From assembly GCF_000496575.1 (NCBI RefSeq), contig NZ_AYKT01000007.1, positions 186,001 to 250,000 of the forward strand: a stretch of 64,000 nt of DNA, read 5' to 3'. A program made the translations under genes and the position numbers. This DNA comes from Geobacillus thermodenitrificans subsp. thermodenitrificans DSM 465 (GTDB lineage: Bacteria > Bacillota > Bacilli > Bacillales > Anoxybacillaceae). The notes beneath the pieces were generated by a model that was not told the DNA's origin, made no database searches, and was given only the letters and a program-made list of their open reading frames with translations. Position 1 is the first letter of the stretch. Every line of letters begins with the position of its first letter. This document shows, in pieces, positions 17,320-26,598 of this stretch.

Positions 17320-19056
17320 ATGTTTAAGAATACGAGCTTAATAAAAAAGTTCTTGATTATTTACATCCTTTTGATTTCCTTGCCAACACTGTTATTTGCT
17401 ACTTTGATTTACCACATGACAACCGAAATCATAAAGGAACAAGCGAGAAAGGATACATTAGAACAACTAGAGAAAGTAGAGCAACACTTGGCTTCAATTT
17501 TGTTGGATGCAGAAAGTACCACGTTATATATGATATATGACCATAATTTCAGGAATTTTTTTACCACTTCAGGGGATGGCGTATTTAAAAAAACATACAA
17601 AGACGCAGTGGAACGGATCAACGGATATTTTACGTTTCGATTGACATCGAATCCATATATGAACTCTGTTTTCTTGTACAGTTTAGATGGAAATAAACTC
17701 GTGATCGGTGAGCCGATTAGTGGTAACGAAGAGCAAATGAGGAGAAAAGCGGAGGAAGGACAGGGGAAACCGGTTTGGAGTGGTCCTTATAGCGTGAGTA
17801 GTGAATGGGGAGGGAAGAAAAATGTCATTATTCTCTCCCGAATCATCAACGATTATTATCAAGTGAATAAAAAAATTGGGACCGCTATTATCAGTATTGA
17901 TATTGAGAAGCTCTTAAAAGATTTTACGATCAATGAAGGCAGCTACTTGATTGTCTCAAAAGAAGGGAAAACGATTTTACATCCTGATCCATCTCTAGTA
18001 GGAGATCAATATCCAGACGTTGGATTTTTAAAGAAAATCCAAAGTAACAAAAGTTCCTCATTTAGCTATGAAATCAAGGGACAAGAATATTTGGCTGTGA
18101 AAAAAAGCATAGAAGGAACGGACTGGTATTTAGTCGTCACCGTACAGACAGAAAGCATCGTCAGAGAGCTTTATCACCTTCTGAGCACGATGACGAGTTT
18201 GTTATTGGTATTGCTCTTGTTAGGTATTGTGGCTCTCGTCTTCTTTTATCGTTCCATATTAAGAAGGATTAAGGAGCTGACCATTCAAACGGAAGAAGTA
18301 GAAAAGGGAAATTTCACTGCCCGGGTCAAAGTGAATGCGAATGATGAAATTGGGAAGCTAGGGTTGTGTTTTAATAAAATGGTAAATACCATCCAAAAGC
18401 ATATTGATATTGAGTATAAATTAAAGATTAAACAAAAAGAATCCCAATTAAATGCATTGCAAAGTCAAATTAATCCGCACTTTTTATACAATACATTGGA
18501 TATGATTCGATGGACCGCAAGATTAGAGAATGCCTATCAAACAGGGCATTTAATTGAGCTGCTATCGAGGATTTTTCGAATGAATTTAAACAAGGGGAGA
18601 AAGTGGGTAACAGTAGAGGAGGAAATGAGATATATCCGCTCATACTTAGAATTGCAGAAGTATAGGATGGGGGAAAGACTTGACTACGATCTATCTGTTG
18701 ATGATTCGATCAAGAACGCTTTTTTGATGAAACAAACCCTTCTCCCCCTAGTAGAAAATAGTATTGTTCACGGCTTTAAAGATTTACCGTATCAAGGGAT
18801 CATTCATATCGATTGTTACCGAGTTGGAGATCAACTATGGATAGATGTCGTTGATAATGGATGGGGATTTGATCTCGATAAGGAAGGCATGAGTGGATTC
18901 GCGCTAAACAATCTTATCGAGCGTATTTCCCTAGCTTTCGGTGCTCCTTACGGGTTAACTCAACTACACTCAGAGAAAGGTGCTTCACTACGGATTATTC
19001 TTCCCTTCATCTCCAGTGAACAGTTAGCCGAGATCACAGAGAAACTGGGGGAATAG
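17320..19056 (+). CDS. sensor histidine kinase, YesM/LytS-type
   Basis: About 578 residues. TM1 lies near residues 9-30, followed by an extracellular sensor domain of about 260 residues, TM2 (about 290-312), a HAMP region, and a His_kinase domain with the phosphorylated histidine H387 in QINPHFLYNT. The ATPase domain has LPLVENSIVHG and VVDNGWGFD. AGGTGG at good spacing supports ATG 17320 over the in-frame ATG 17296. It should sense a sugar or the loaded binding protein and signal to the YesN-type regulator encoded next. Such pairs usually control the adjacent ABC importer. Confidence 0.9.
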   Translation: MFKNTSLIKKFLIIYILLISLPTLLFATLIYHMTTEIIKEQARKDTLEQLEKVEQHLASILLDAESTTLYMIYDHNFRNFFTTSGDGVFKKTYKDAVERINGYFTFRLTSNPYMNSVFLYSLDGNKLVIGEPISGNEEQMRRKAEEGQGKPVWSGPYSVSSEWGGKKNVIILSRIINDYYQVNKKIGTAIISIDIEKLLKDFTINEGSYLIVSKEGKTILHPDPSLVGDQYPDVGFLKKIQSNKSSSFSYEIKGQEYLAVKKSIEGTDWYLVVTVQTESIVRELYHLLSTMTSLLLVLLLLGIVALVFFYRSILRRIKELTIQTEEVEKGNFTARVKVNANDEIGKLGLCFNKMVNTIQKHIDIEYKLKIKQKESQLNALQSQINPHFLYNTLDMIRWTARLENAYQTGHLIELLSRIFRMNLNKGRKWVTVEEEMRYIRSYLELQKYRMGERLDYDLSVDDSIKNAFLMKQTLLPLVENSIVHGFKDLPYQGIIHIDCYRVGDQLWIDVVDNGWGFDLDKEGMSGFALNNLIERISLAFGAPYGLTQLHSEKGASLRIILPFISSEQLAEITEKLGE

Positions 19057-19059
19057 GTC

Positions 19060-20601
19060 ATGTCTTATAAAATTTTGATTGTTGATGATGAACCGATCAT
19101 ATGTCAAGGGTTGAGCCAGACGATCCCGTGGGAGAACTACGATATCGAGGTGGTCGGTGCGGTTTATAACGGAAAAGAGGCCATCAACCAAATATCCATT
19201 CATCCGGAAATTGATATCGTCATCACCGATATTCGGATGCCTAATGTGGATGGTTTGGAGTTGTCTGCATTTATCAAAACGAACTTTCCTAACATTCGTG
19301 TGATTATTATTAGTGGCTATGATGATTTTGAATATGCGAAGAGGGCCATTAAATTAGGGGTAAAAGATTACCTGCTAAAACCAGTAGACATTGACGAGCT
19401 AGTGGATAATGTTAAGAAGATCACTACAGAAATTGAAAAGGAACGAAGGCAACAAGTAGATCTCTTAACATCCTCTATTATCAAACAGATTTCCCTAACC
19501 AATGAGGATCACGGAATCTTAAAAGAGCATGAGCATATAAGGATATATCCTTTGATGACTATGCAAAGAGATTATCAAAGAAGGGTTAGGGGGTTAACCA
19601 CTGAAGATATCGACTTGTTCAAGAAAAAATGGATGGGAAGTGTAGAAAAGAGAATAGGGGATGTATTAGGGGAGAATTCGTTTTCCATTTTTACGGATGA
19701 AAATATTTTACTCACTTGTGTGATGAAGGAATTGGATGAGAATGAGACAGGAAAGTTGGAAAAGAATATAGAAAATGAGGATTCTTTGTTATTGGTCTTA
19801 GGGGATCGAACCATTTCGATTTCGGAATTAAAAGACTACTATAAAAAACTTCTAGATACAGGACGTTATTTACTGTCGATAAATAAGAAGACAATCATGG
19901 CTTCGGATCAGCTATGTGTGAGAAAGTTTGAGCATCAATATCCGCAAGAAATCGAAAATCTTCTTTTTGATGCGTTGCTTTACAAAAAGAAGGTCGATTA
20001 CCTCAACGTTTCCCATACATTGTTTGCCTATTTTAAAGAAAATCAGTTTTTGTTGGATGAGGTAGTCGGCATATGTCGTGAGTTGCTAGTAAAATTCATC
20101 AATTATTATGAATCATTAGGGAGGAAGAAAGTACAACCGTTTGCTCTAAATTACAAAAATCACGTGAACATTTTTTCTCATAATAGCTATGAGATTCTCC
20201 AAAAGATGTTTGAAGAAGATCTAGTCACTATTATCGAGAAGTTAGGTCTGGATCATGAAGAAACCAATGATTGGCTAATTGAAAGAGCCTTGGAATACAT
20301 TCGTCAGTTTTATCGAGAACCGATCAAAGCGAGTGAAGTCGCTAATGTAGTCAATATTTCAGCCAATTATTTCAGTACGATATTTAGGCAAAAAACCGGG
20401 AAAACATTTAACGAGTATGTCAACCTTCTAAGAGTTAACGAGGCGAGGAAACTGCTTTCCGAAACTTCTCTTCGAGTGGGTGTGATCGCTAACAATGTCG
20501 GTTTCCATGAGTATAAGTATTTCGTCGAGGTATTTAAGAAATTTACAGGCATGACTCCGACAGAATATCGAAATTTGTACAATAGAGAGTTAGGAGGATA
20601 A
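19060..20601 (+). CDS. response regulator, AraC-type output (YesN-like)
   Basis: 513 residues. The receiver domain (1-125) has the acidic pair in IVDDEPI, the phospho-acceptor D57 in ITDIRMPNVDG, and K-P in LLKPVD. A central region of unclear fold (about 140-400) is followed by an AraC helix-turn-helix pair (about 410-510) with IKASEVANVVNISANYFSTI and VGVIANNVGFHEYKYFVEVF. It starts three bases after the kinase stop, so the two are co-translated. It probably activates the importer and glycosidase genes when phosphorylated. Confidence 0.9.
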   Translation: MSYKILIVDDEPIICQGLSQTIPWENYDIEVVGAVYNGKEAINQISIHPEIDIVITDIRMPNVDGLELSAFIKTNFPNIRVIIISGYDDFEYAKRAIKLGVKDYLLKPVDIDELVDNVKKITTEIEKERRQQVDLLTSSIIKQISLTNEDHGILKEHEHIRIYPLMTMQRDYQRRVRGLTTEDIDLFKKKWMGSVEKRIGDVLGENSFSIFTDENILLTCVMKELDENETGKLEKNIENEDSLLLVLGDRTISISELKDYYKKLLDTGRYLLSINKKTIMASDQLCVRKFEHQYPQEIENLLFDALLYKKKVDYLNVSHTLFAYFKENQFLLDEVVGICRELLVKFINYYESLGRKKVQPFALNYKNHVNIFSHNSYEILQKMFEEDLVTIIEKLGLDHEETNDWLIERALEYIRQFYREPIKASEVANVVNISANYFSTIFRQKTGKTFNEYVNLLRVNEARKLLSETSLRVGVIANNVGFHEYKYFVEVFKKFTGMTPTEYRNLYNRELGG

Positions 20602-20604
20602 GGT

Positions 20605-22044
20605 ATGGAGAAAATTGGTATGCAATTGCCGAATCATTTTATCATTGGTGCCGCGTCATCTGCTTGGCAAACGGAAGGGTGGTCTGGCAAAAAAGACTTT
20701 CAAGACTCTTATTTAGATCTTTGGTATAAAAATCATCGGGAGGTTTGGCATAACGGGTACGGGCCAACGATTGCTACTGATTTTTACAATCGATATAAAG
20801 AAGATATTCAATTCATGAAAGAAATTGGTCTTACGCATTATCGGACATCAATTAATTGGTCAAGGTTTTTGGTTGATTACGAACATGCTGTCGTTGATGA
20901 AGAGTATGCAAATTATATAGAGAATGTGATTGATGAGTTATTGAAAAACGGAATAGAACCAATGATATGTCTAGAACACTACGAAATCCCCGGAGTCTTG
21001 TTTGAGAAATACGGAGGTTGGGGATCAAAACACGTTGTTGATTTGTTTGTCAAATATGCAGAAAAAGTATTCGAAAGATATGCCCATAAAGTGAAATGGT
21101 GGTTTACTTTCAATGAACCTATTGTCATCCAAACAAGAGTTTATCTAGATGCTGTCCGATGGCCTTATGAGCAAAACACGAAGAAATGGATGCAATGGAA
21201 TTTTAATAAAACCCTAGCGAATGCGAAGGTTGTTCAGCTGTTCCACCAATCATATACGAGTCAACATAGAGAAAGCAAGATCGGGGTCATTCTAAATCCT
21301 GAGGTGGTTTATCCACGATCCAATGCCCCACATGATATCGAAGCAGCGAAAATGTATGATTTATTTTTTAATCGGATGTTTTTAGACCCGATGATTAAAG
21401 GAGAGTATCCGAATGAGCTTTTTGATTTAATGCAAAAACATGACTGTTCCTTTGAGTATAACGATGAAGAGCTGCAGATCATTAAAGAAAATAAGGTTGA
21501 TTTCGTAGGGATTAATCTTTATATGCCTAAACGAGTAAAAGCTAGGACGACAGCCTGGAATCCAAATACCCCTTTTCATCCAGAATTTTATTATGAACAC
21601 TTTGAATTGCCGGGTAGAAAGATGAACCCTTACCGAGGATGGGAAATATACCCGAAAATTATGTATGACTTTGCTATTCGTATCAAGGAAGAGTATGGTA
21701 ACATCGAATGGATTGTTACTGAGAATGGCATGGGGGTTGAAAACGAACACCGCTTTAAAGATAAAAACGGTGTCATTCAAGATGATTATCGGATTGAGTT
21801 CATTAGTGAGCATCTAAAATGGTTATTAAGAGGAATTGAAGAAGGTTCTAACTGCAAAGGATACATGCTTTGGGCTTTTACGGATAATGTTTCTCCAATG
21901 AATGCTTTCAAGAATCGGTATGGTTTAGTAGAAATCGATTTGGATGATGATAGAAATCGAAGAATGAAAAAGTCTGCTTATTGGTATAAAAACTTGATCC
22001 AAACAAGACAGTTTGAGGCAAACAATGATCATTTTTATAAATAA
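20605..22044 (+). CDS. GH1 family beta-glucosidase / phospho-beta-glucosidase
   Basis: 479 residues. The acid/base glutamate is E171 in TFNEP and the nucleophile is E373 in VTENG. The region that separates plain from phosphorylated substrates reads WAFTDNVSPMNAFKNRYG. It lacks the FEW of typical beta-glucosidases and does not exactly match the S-x5-K-x-Y pattern of classical 6-phospho enzymes. With a beta-glucoside-kinase-like ROK gene just downstream, cleavage of a phosphorylated beta-glucoside in the cytoplasm is plausible. It starts three bases after the response regulator. Specificity remains open. Confidence 0.87.
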   Translation: MEKIGMQLPNHFIIGAASSAWQTEGWSGKKDFQDSYLDLWYKNHREVWHNGYGPTIATDFYNRYKEDIQFMKEIGLTHYRTSINWSRFLVDYEHAVVDEEYANYIENVIDELLKNGIEPMICLEHYEIPGVLFEKYGGWGSKHVVDLFVKYAEKVFERYAHKVKWWFTFNEPIVIQTRVYLDAVRWPYEQNTKKWMQWNFNKTLANAKVVQLFHQSYTSQHRESKIGVILNPEVVYPRSNAPHDIEAAKMYDLFFNRMFLDPMIKGEYPNELFDLMQKHDCSFEYNDEELQIIKENKVDFVGINLYMPKRVKARTTAWNPNTPFHPEFYYEHFELPGRKMNPYRGWEIYPKIMYDFAIRIKEEYGNIEWIVTENGMGVENEHRFKDKNGVIQDDYRIEFISEHLKWLLRGIEEGSNCKGYMLWAFTDNVSPMNAFKNRYGLVEIDLDDDRNRRMKKSAYWYKNLIQTRQFEANNDHFYK

Positions 22045-22197
22045 TTAGCGGCTGATCATGAAGAATACGTGTGAATGGTTGTTTTACTTCTTGTACAACG
22101 TGTGACTAACTATCCATGAAAAATTAAGTATCACTTTTCGTTTTCAGAGCAACATCATTCACGTGGATTCGATTTGTTCATTTTTAGGAGTGGAAAG

Positions 22198-23100
22198 ATG
22201 AATCGGAAATATATCGCATTTGATATTGGGGGAACATTCGTCAAGAGCGGAGTGATCGATGGCGACGGAAAAATGATTGATAAAACAAAAGAAAAAACCC
22301 CAAATCATTTGGAGGAACTTTTAGCGCTCATTGAACAAAGAGCTCTAGAACACGAGGATGTTGAGGGGATTGCTATTAGCACTCCAGGAGCAGTTTCCCC
22401 TGAGGGGGTTATATACGGTTCAAGTGCCATTCCCTATATTCATGGGCCAAATATGAAAGAACTGGTTCAAAGAAGAGTGAAAAAACCCGTTTTTTTAGAG
22501 AATGATGCCAATTGTGCAGGACTTGCGGAAATGTGGCGTGGAGCAGGTGTGGGGAAGAAAGATGTTTTAGTTATGGTGATTGGTACTGGAATCGGCGGGG
22601 CGGTTTTTAAAAATGGTCATTTACATAAAGGATGTCATTTGCATGGAGGAGAATTCGGATACATGCTCCTAACCACAGACATCAAAGGGGACAATGATGT
22701 TTGGTCAAGGATTGCCTCAACAAAGGCGCTAGTACGCACGGTAGCACGGTTAAAAAACATCGATGAGAATGCCATTGATGGGGAAGAGATTTTTAGATTA
22801 GCGGAAAAGGGAGATGAAGTTTGTCTTCAGGCACTGGATCGATTCTATCATTATTTAGCCGTAGGTATTTACAACTTACAGTATATTTATGATCCAGAAA
22901 TTATCCTCATTGGCGGGGGAATTAGCGCAAACAATGAACTCATACCAAGAATTAACGAGAAGTTGGAGCAAATCCTGTCAGTGATCCATTTGGCAAAGAT
23001 GAAACCTCAAATTGCTCCTTGTCATTTTCGTCAAGATGCGAATCTTTTGGGGGCGGTTTATGGATTTATCAGAGAGTATTCCAATATAGGTTCAACATAA
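22198..23100 (+). CDS. ROK family sugar kinase (beta-glucoside kinase-like)
   Basis: 300 residues from ATG 22198, fixed by TAGGAGTGG; the frame is open from 22174. The ATP-binding motif is AFDIGGTFVKSG, followed by the sugar-site ENDANCAGLAEMW and GTGIGGAVF. The usual ROK zinc motif CxCGxxGCxE is absent; KGCHLHGGEFGYM is found instead, as in BglK-type beta-glucoside kinases and unlike glucokinases. It would phosphorylate an incoming disaccharide, or free glucose, with ATP. A 150-base gap separates it from the GH1 gene. BglK is favoured over glucokinase, but not proven. Confidence 0.8.
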   Translation: MNRKYIAFDIGGTFVKSGVIDGDGKMIDKTKEKTPNHLEELLALIEQRALEHEDVEGIAISTPGAVSPEGVIYGSSAIPYIHGPNMKELVQRRVKKPVFLENDANCAGLAEMWRGAGVGKKDVLVMVIGTGIGGAVFKNGHLHKGCHLHGGEFGYMLLTTDIKGDNDVWSRIASTKALVRTVARLKNIDENAIDGEEIFRLAEKGDEVCLQALDRFYHYLAVGIYNLQYIYDPEIILIGGGISANNELIPRINEKLEQILSVIHLAKMKPQIAPCHFRQDANLLGAVYGFIREYSNIGST

Positions 23101-23314
23101 ACCAAATCAGTTGTGCTCCTGTTGTGGATGCTAGCAGGATGAGGTGAAATGGTGGCCTATTCGGGATACGCGAGTGGGTGTGCTCACCATACGAGAATCA
23201 TGACGTCGCTCAGAATCTCTTCAATGAGAGGGATCACTAACGGTCATCATAGGGGAGTCAAACTGTAGGATGCACAGAGATGGCTTGGCGCCGTAGGGAA
23301 GGCATTCCAAACAA
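23101..23314. other. Gap between convergent genes
   Basis: No gene or clear T-tailed terminator is seen here. Short self-complementary words occur (for example GGTG TGCT CACC near 23180). The stretch leads into the repeated hairpin at 23315. Confidence 0.4.
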
Positions 23315-23352
23315 TCTCCCCCACCTCTTCGCGGTTGCGCAGGTGGGGGATG
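23315..23352 (-). terminator. Conserved repeated hairpin (copy 2), after the NagZ-like gene
   Basis: The arms CTCCCCCACCT and AGGTGGGGG flank the same loop CTTCGCGGTTGCGC as copy 1 at 13086-13121. It lies downstream of a minus-strand gene, as copy 1 does. On the minus strand it is trailed by GATTGTTTGG, a weak T tract. The arms differ from copy 1 by compensating changes. Confidence 0.6.
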
Positions 23353-23388
23353 ATTTCAGTGTTTCACGATGGATCGAAAGGGGATCGA

Positions 23389-24762
23389 TTAGTTTCCTAC
23401 CACTTGCTTTGCTTTTGCGGGATCGACATAAACGTTTTCGATGGAAGGGAACTGGGACAGTTTATAGGCTAAAATCTTTCTCACGGATTCGTTGATTCGT
23501 TCTTCTGACAGTTTTCCCGTTTGGACGGCGTCCCAGATGCCGTCCATCACTTCTTTTTGGTGGTCAAACGTATGGCAAACCAGCAATAAATCAGCGCCAG
23601 CCGCTATGGCGCGATAACCGAGTTCCCGATAGGTGAAATACTTGCTTACCGCTCCCATCTCCAAATCGTCTGTCACGACAATGCCTTCATAGCTCAATTT
23701 CTCCCGCAGCAATTGTTGAATAATCGCAGAGGAAAGGCTGGCGGGATGTTCTTTGTCGTATACCGGGTATTTAATGTGTGTGACCATCACAAAGAAACGG
23801 TCATGGTTGATGTTTGTGATGATTTGTCGAAATGGAAGAATGTCTTTGTTTTCAAGATCTTCCATCCCGGCCTCAACGGAAGAGCTGTCATGGTGCGGAT
23901 CGACTTGACTGCGTCCGTTTCCTGGAAAGTGTTTCAAGACAGCCGTCACGCCCGCATCGGTCAGCCCTGTCACCACTTGTTGCCCCAACCGTCCTGCCAA
24001 CACAGGGTCTTCCCCGAATGAACGGCTGTCAGTCGCCGATAAATCCAACACTGGTGCAAAGTTGACTTGAATCCCCATCGCGGCCAGTTCTGTTCCTGTT
24101 CGGTGGGCGATTTGATACACTTTAGCATCGTCTTTGCTTTGCCCTAGCTGCTGTTGGGAAGGAATCGGGGAAACGTATTGCCGCATTCGGACAATCTTTC
24201 CCCCTTCCTGGTCAATGCTAAAGACGAGCGGGATTTTGAATCGGTTTTCCAAGGCGACCCGCTGCAAATCATTCGTCAAGGTGGCGACTTGTTCCGGTGT
24301 TTTCATATTGCGGTCGTATAAAATGGCCCCGCCCACATGATATTGGCGAATCATTTGTTTTACGTTTTCATCGGGCTCGGTCGATGGAAATCCGACAATG
24401 ACGAGTTGGCCGATTTTTTCCCGAAGGCTCATCGTTTTCATCAGACGTTCAATTTTTTTGTTTCGATCAGACGAAGGTTCAAAAAAGGTGATGCTTGTTT
24501 GTTGGGTTTCATCGTTTCCGTTGGTTTGTGATTGTTGGCCGTCTTGTTCTGTCGGTTCGTTCGCTTGCGGCTGTTGGCTGTTCCCGCTGTTTCGTTTTTC
24601 AGAGCTGCTGCTCGGGGGAACGGTCTTTGAATCGGATTGTTCTCGGCTAACTAAAGCATAAGTAGACAAGCATAAGGCGACAGACAGCAGAGAAACTACG
24701 AGAATTGACGCCCATGAGATTCGTTTTTTTGCCTTTCTTCTAGAACTTCGAGAATGCTTCAT
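23389..24762 (-). CDS. nagZ: GH3 beta-N-acetylhexosaminidase, membrane-anchored (NagZ-like)
   Basis: 457 residues. A basic N-terminus and one membrane segment (about 17-37) are followed by a Ser/Gln/Glu-rich linker (about 40-95) and a GH3 domain. Family motifs are FSIDQEGGKIVRM, KHFPGNGRSQVDPHHDSS, with the D-x-H dyad of NagZ enzymes, and VVTDDLEMGAVSKYF, which holds the nucleophile aspartate. It should remove GlcNAc from peptidoglycan fragments outside the cell during wall turnover. It is a single gene in a minus-strand orientation. Bacillus NagZ is longer, with a C-terminal domain that is absent here. Confidence 0.87.
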   Translation of the reverse strand: MKHSRSSRRKAKKRISWASILVVSLLSVALCLSTYALVSREQSDSKTVPPSSSSEKRNSGNSQQPQANEPTEQDGQQSQTNGNDETQQTSITFFEPSSDRNKKIERLMKTMSLREKIGQLVIVGFPSTEPDENVKQMIRQYHVGGAILYDRNMKTPEQVATLTNDLQRVALENRFKIPLVFSIDQEGGKIVRMRQYVSPIPSQQQLGQSKDDAKVYQIAHRTGTELAAMGIQVNFAPVLDLSATDSRSFGEDPVLAGRLGQQVVTGLTDAGVTAVLKHFPGNGRSQVDPHHDSSSVEAGMEDLENKDILPFRQIITNINHDRFFVMVTHIKYPVYDKEHPASLSSAIIQQLLREKLSYEGIVVTDDLEMGAVSKYFTYRELGYRAIAAGADLLLVCHTFDHQKEVMDGIWDAVQTGKLSEERINESVRKILAYKLSQFPSIENVYVDPAKAKQVVGN

Positions 24763-25028
24763 TGCTTTTCACCCAGTCTAATTTTTGAATATTCGCTTCA
24801 TCAAGCACCAAACGTCCATTTTCCTTCATGACATGCCAGTATCCGTCCCATCTCCGTTGCCAGCGAAGGATGTTAGTTCAATATATGAGATATTTCTAAT
24901 AGTAATAACGTCGATTGTACCCCATTCGTTTCTATATACATGCTCATTGGATATGGAAAAGTTAACCTTCGCCTACGTAGTGCCTGCTCCGGTGATACCG
25001 TTCCTAAGGAAAGCGGTCGGAATCAGAC

Positions 25029-25328
25029 ATGAACCGGCTGAAAAACATCCATGACTGCGGATGGCCGTCTCAGACACTTCACAAGCAGGAACGGGAGATG
25101 AAAAACGCTCATCTCCGCCAGTGTGCGTTGGCGGTTCGGCTTGTGATGGTGAGAGAGTTTTTGCGGAAGGACAGTGTGTCCTTCCTCCGTATTCACCGCA
25201 ACGGAATTCGATCGAACGCTTGTGGGAATGGGGAAGATACTGTCCAAGCCATTATCCAGTTTGTGAACGACATCCATGAACGCTCGGAGGAAGTGCTGAA
25301 ACGTCTGAAGAGGTGCAGTGAGAAGTGA
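25029..25328 (+). pseudogene. IS630-type transposase remnant
   Basis: The 3' part of an IS630-family transposase is spread over two frames. The frame ending at 25279 contains VLPPYSPQRNSIERLWEW, the region with the third catalytic acidic residue. The frame ending at 25328 continues with FVNDIHERSEEVLKRLKRCS, the usual C-terminal helix. A frameshift near 25240 separates them and the 5' half is missing. No inverted repeats were recognised. It is not functional. Confidence 0.7.
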
Positions 25329-25329
25329 A

Positions 25330-25790
25330 TTTTTTAAGGTGCATCATATCATATTGCAGTTCTTTCGCCCAACTCTCTATGTTCACATTTGAATCCAAAG
25401 ACAAAAAACAGATCGTTTGGCTCGTTGCTGGATAAAAGCGTTTAAGGAAGGAAGTGCGGAAACGGACTAAACAGCGCAAAACGCCGGTAAAATGATGCAT
25501 AACGGCGGTGTTGCGAAATAAGATGTACTACATCATAAGGTTCATTTTGTTCAACGTGGGGACGGGGCGCTAAGGTGATGGAATCGAGGACGGAAGTGCT
25601 GGAGGGTGGGAGTTGACTGATGGGCATACAAAACAGTGGAATCAGGTGTGGGCGGCGAGTAGGGTGTGTCAAGGCAATGGCGCAAAACGATGCGGGAGTG
25701 GAAGGCAGCGCTGCCAGCTGGAAGGCTCTTGATGAGGGAAATTAGTTGTGAGAAATTTCCTTGGAGCACACAGAGCGGAAAGAAGAGGGG
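25330..25790. other. Gap without a supported gene
   Basis: About 460 bases after the transposase remnant. Minus-strand frames at 25252-25500, 25442-25672 and 25551-25769 are open but proline- and serine-rich, overlap each other and lack ribosome sites. I see nothing functional apart from a probable promoter for the next small gene. Confidence 0.4.
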
Positions 25791-25798
25791 AAGGCTGA

Positions 25799-26134
25799 AT
25801 GGAACAAGAGGAACAGATGCAATGGCTGCTAGAAAGTAGACAGGTCGAGATCGAATGTTTGAAAGAGATTGTGAAAAGTCTCAGTTATACAAAAGAGAAA
25901 TTGTTAGCGATCATCATCAACCCTGGAAATTACGACGAAGAGACGATTGAAAAAGCGTGGGATCATTTGAAAATGATCGATGAAGGGCTGTTGGAAAGAA
26001 AAGACGGGGTTCTTTCGTCGAAGGTACACCACTTGCTTATCGACATCAAAAAGGAACTGAAGAAGATGAAGAAGACGCAGGAGGAACGGGAGCAGTTTCT
26101 TTCGCCGTCGCTTGATAGTAACAATGGAGGGTGA
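25799..26134 (+). CDS. Small helical coiled-coil protein of unknown function
   Basis: 111 residues; I do not recognise the family. It starts with ATG after AAGAGGGGAAGG, a good ribosome site. Almost all of it is predicted helical, with a heptad-like, charge-rich pattern, for example in residues 1-35 and 75-100 (KKELKKMKKTQEEREQF). No signal peptide, cysteine or membrane segment is present. It sits alone between an IS630 remnant and the galactitol operon. Composition and ribosome site favour a real gene. Confidence 0.55.
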   Translation: MEQEEQMQWLLESRQVEIECLKEIVKSLSYTKEKLLAIIINPGNYDEETIEKAWDHLKMIDEGLLERKDGVLSSKVHHLLIDIKKELKKMKKTQEEREQFLSPSLDSNNGG

Positions 26135-26500
26135 CGGTTTTTCCCCTGCTGCGTTATCGTCCCCGCGGTAGTGATGTCGCTCCCTTGTGGAAATGTGTGC
26201 GGGAGATGCCGGGGGAATGACTGGCTTTAAGAGGGGATGAAACATTGATGTGAAAGACATAGTGGAGAAAAAGTGTGAAGGAAGGATTGGATTGTTCTTT
26301 TCTATTTTCAACATGATATGCGCATGATGAGGGGTGTCCCAAAAGGAATGGGCACCTTTTCTTTCGGCGTATATGCGTGTGAAATCATTCAACTAAAAGA
26401 TATACTGTATATCTTGCTTAAAGAGAAGGAATTACCAGGTTTCTTAAGGTGGAGCCGCATCTTTCATTCCATCACCGCCCCTCTAGATACACGCCCAAAG
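26135..26500. other. Gap with one weak hairpin
   Basis: No gene is supported. An imperfect hairpin near 26329-26360 (GGTGTCCCA / TGGGCACC followed by TTTTCTTT) may end transcription of the small gene upstream. The GGTGTCCCA word also resembles ends of decayed mobile elements. Confidence 0.4.
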
Positions 26501-26507
26501 TATTCCT

Positions 26508-26556
26508 AAATACCTCTGAACCCTTTTGTATCAAGGGAACAGAGGTATTTGTTTGA
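26508..26556 (-). terminator. Terminator of the galactitol operon
   Basis: AAATACCTCTG (26508-26518) and CAGAGGTATTT (26540-26550) form an 11-bp stem, with an inner CCCTT/AAGGG pair. It lies about 50 bases beyond the last gene of the minus-strand operon. T-rich bases on both sides could make it work in both directions. Confidence 0.75.
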
Positions 26557-26598
26557 CTAGTTTACTATTAAATTGAGTCAAACTACGATTCCGCTCTT

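Noticed and set aside
22198-23100. Plain glucokinase for the ROK gene
   Set aside because: The CxCGxxGCxE zinc motif of ROK glucokinases is missing and the HLHGGEFGYM stretch fits beta-glucoside kinases better, though the point is not settled.
26329-26365. Inverted-repeat end of an insertion sequence
   Set aside because: The GGTGTCCCA word has no matching partner at a suitable distance and no transposase lies between; a weak terminator is simpler.
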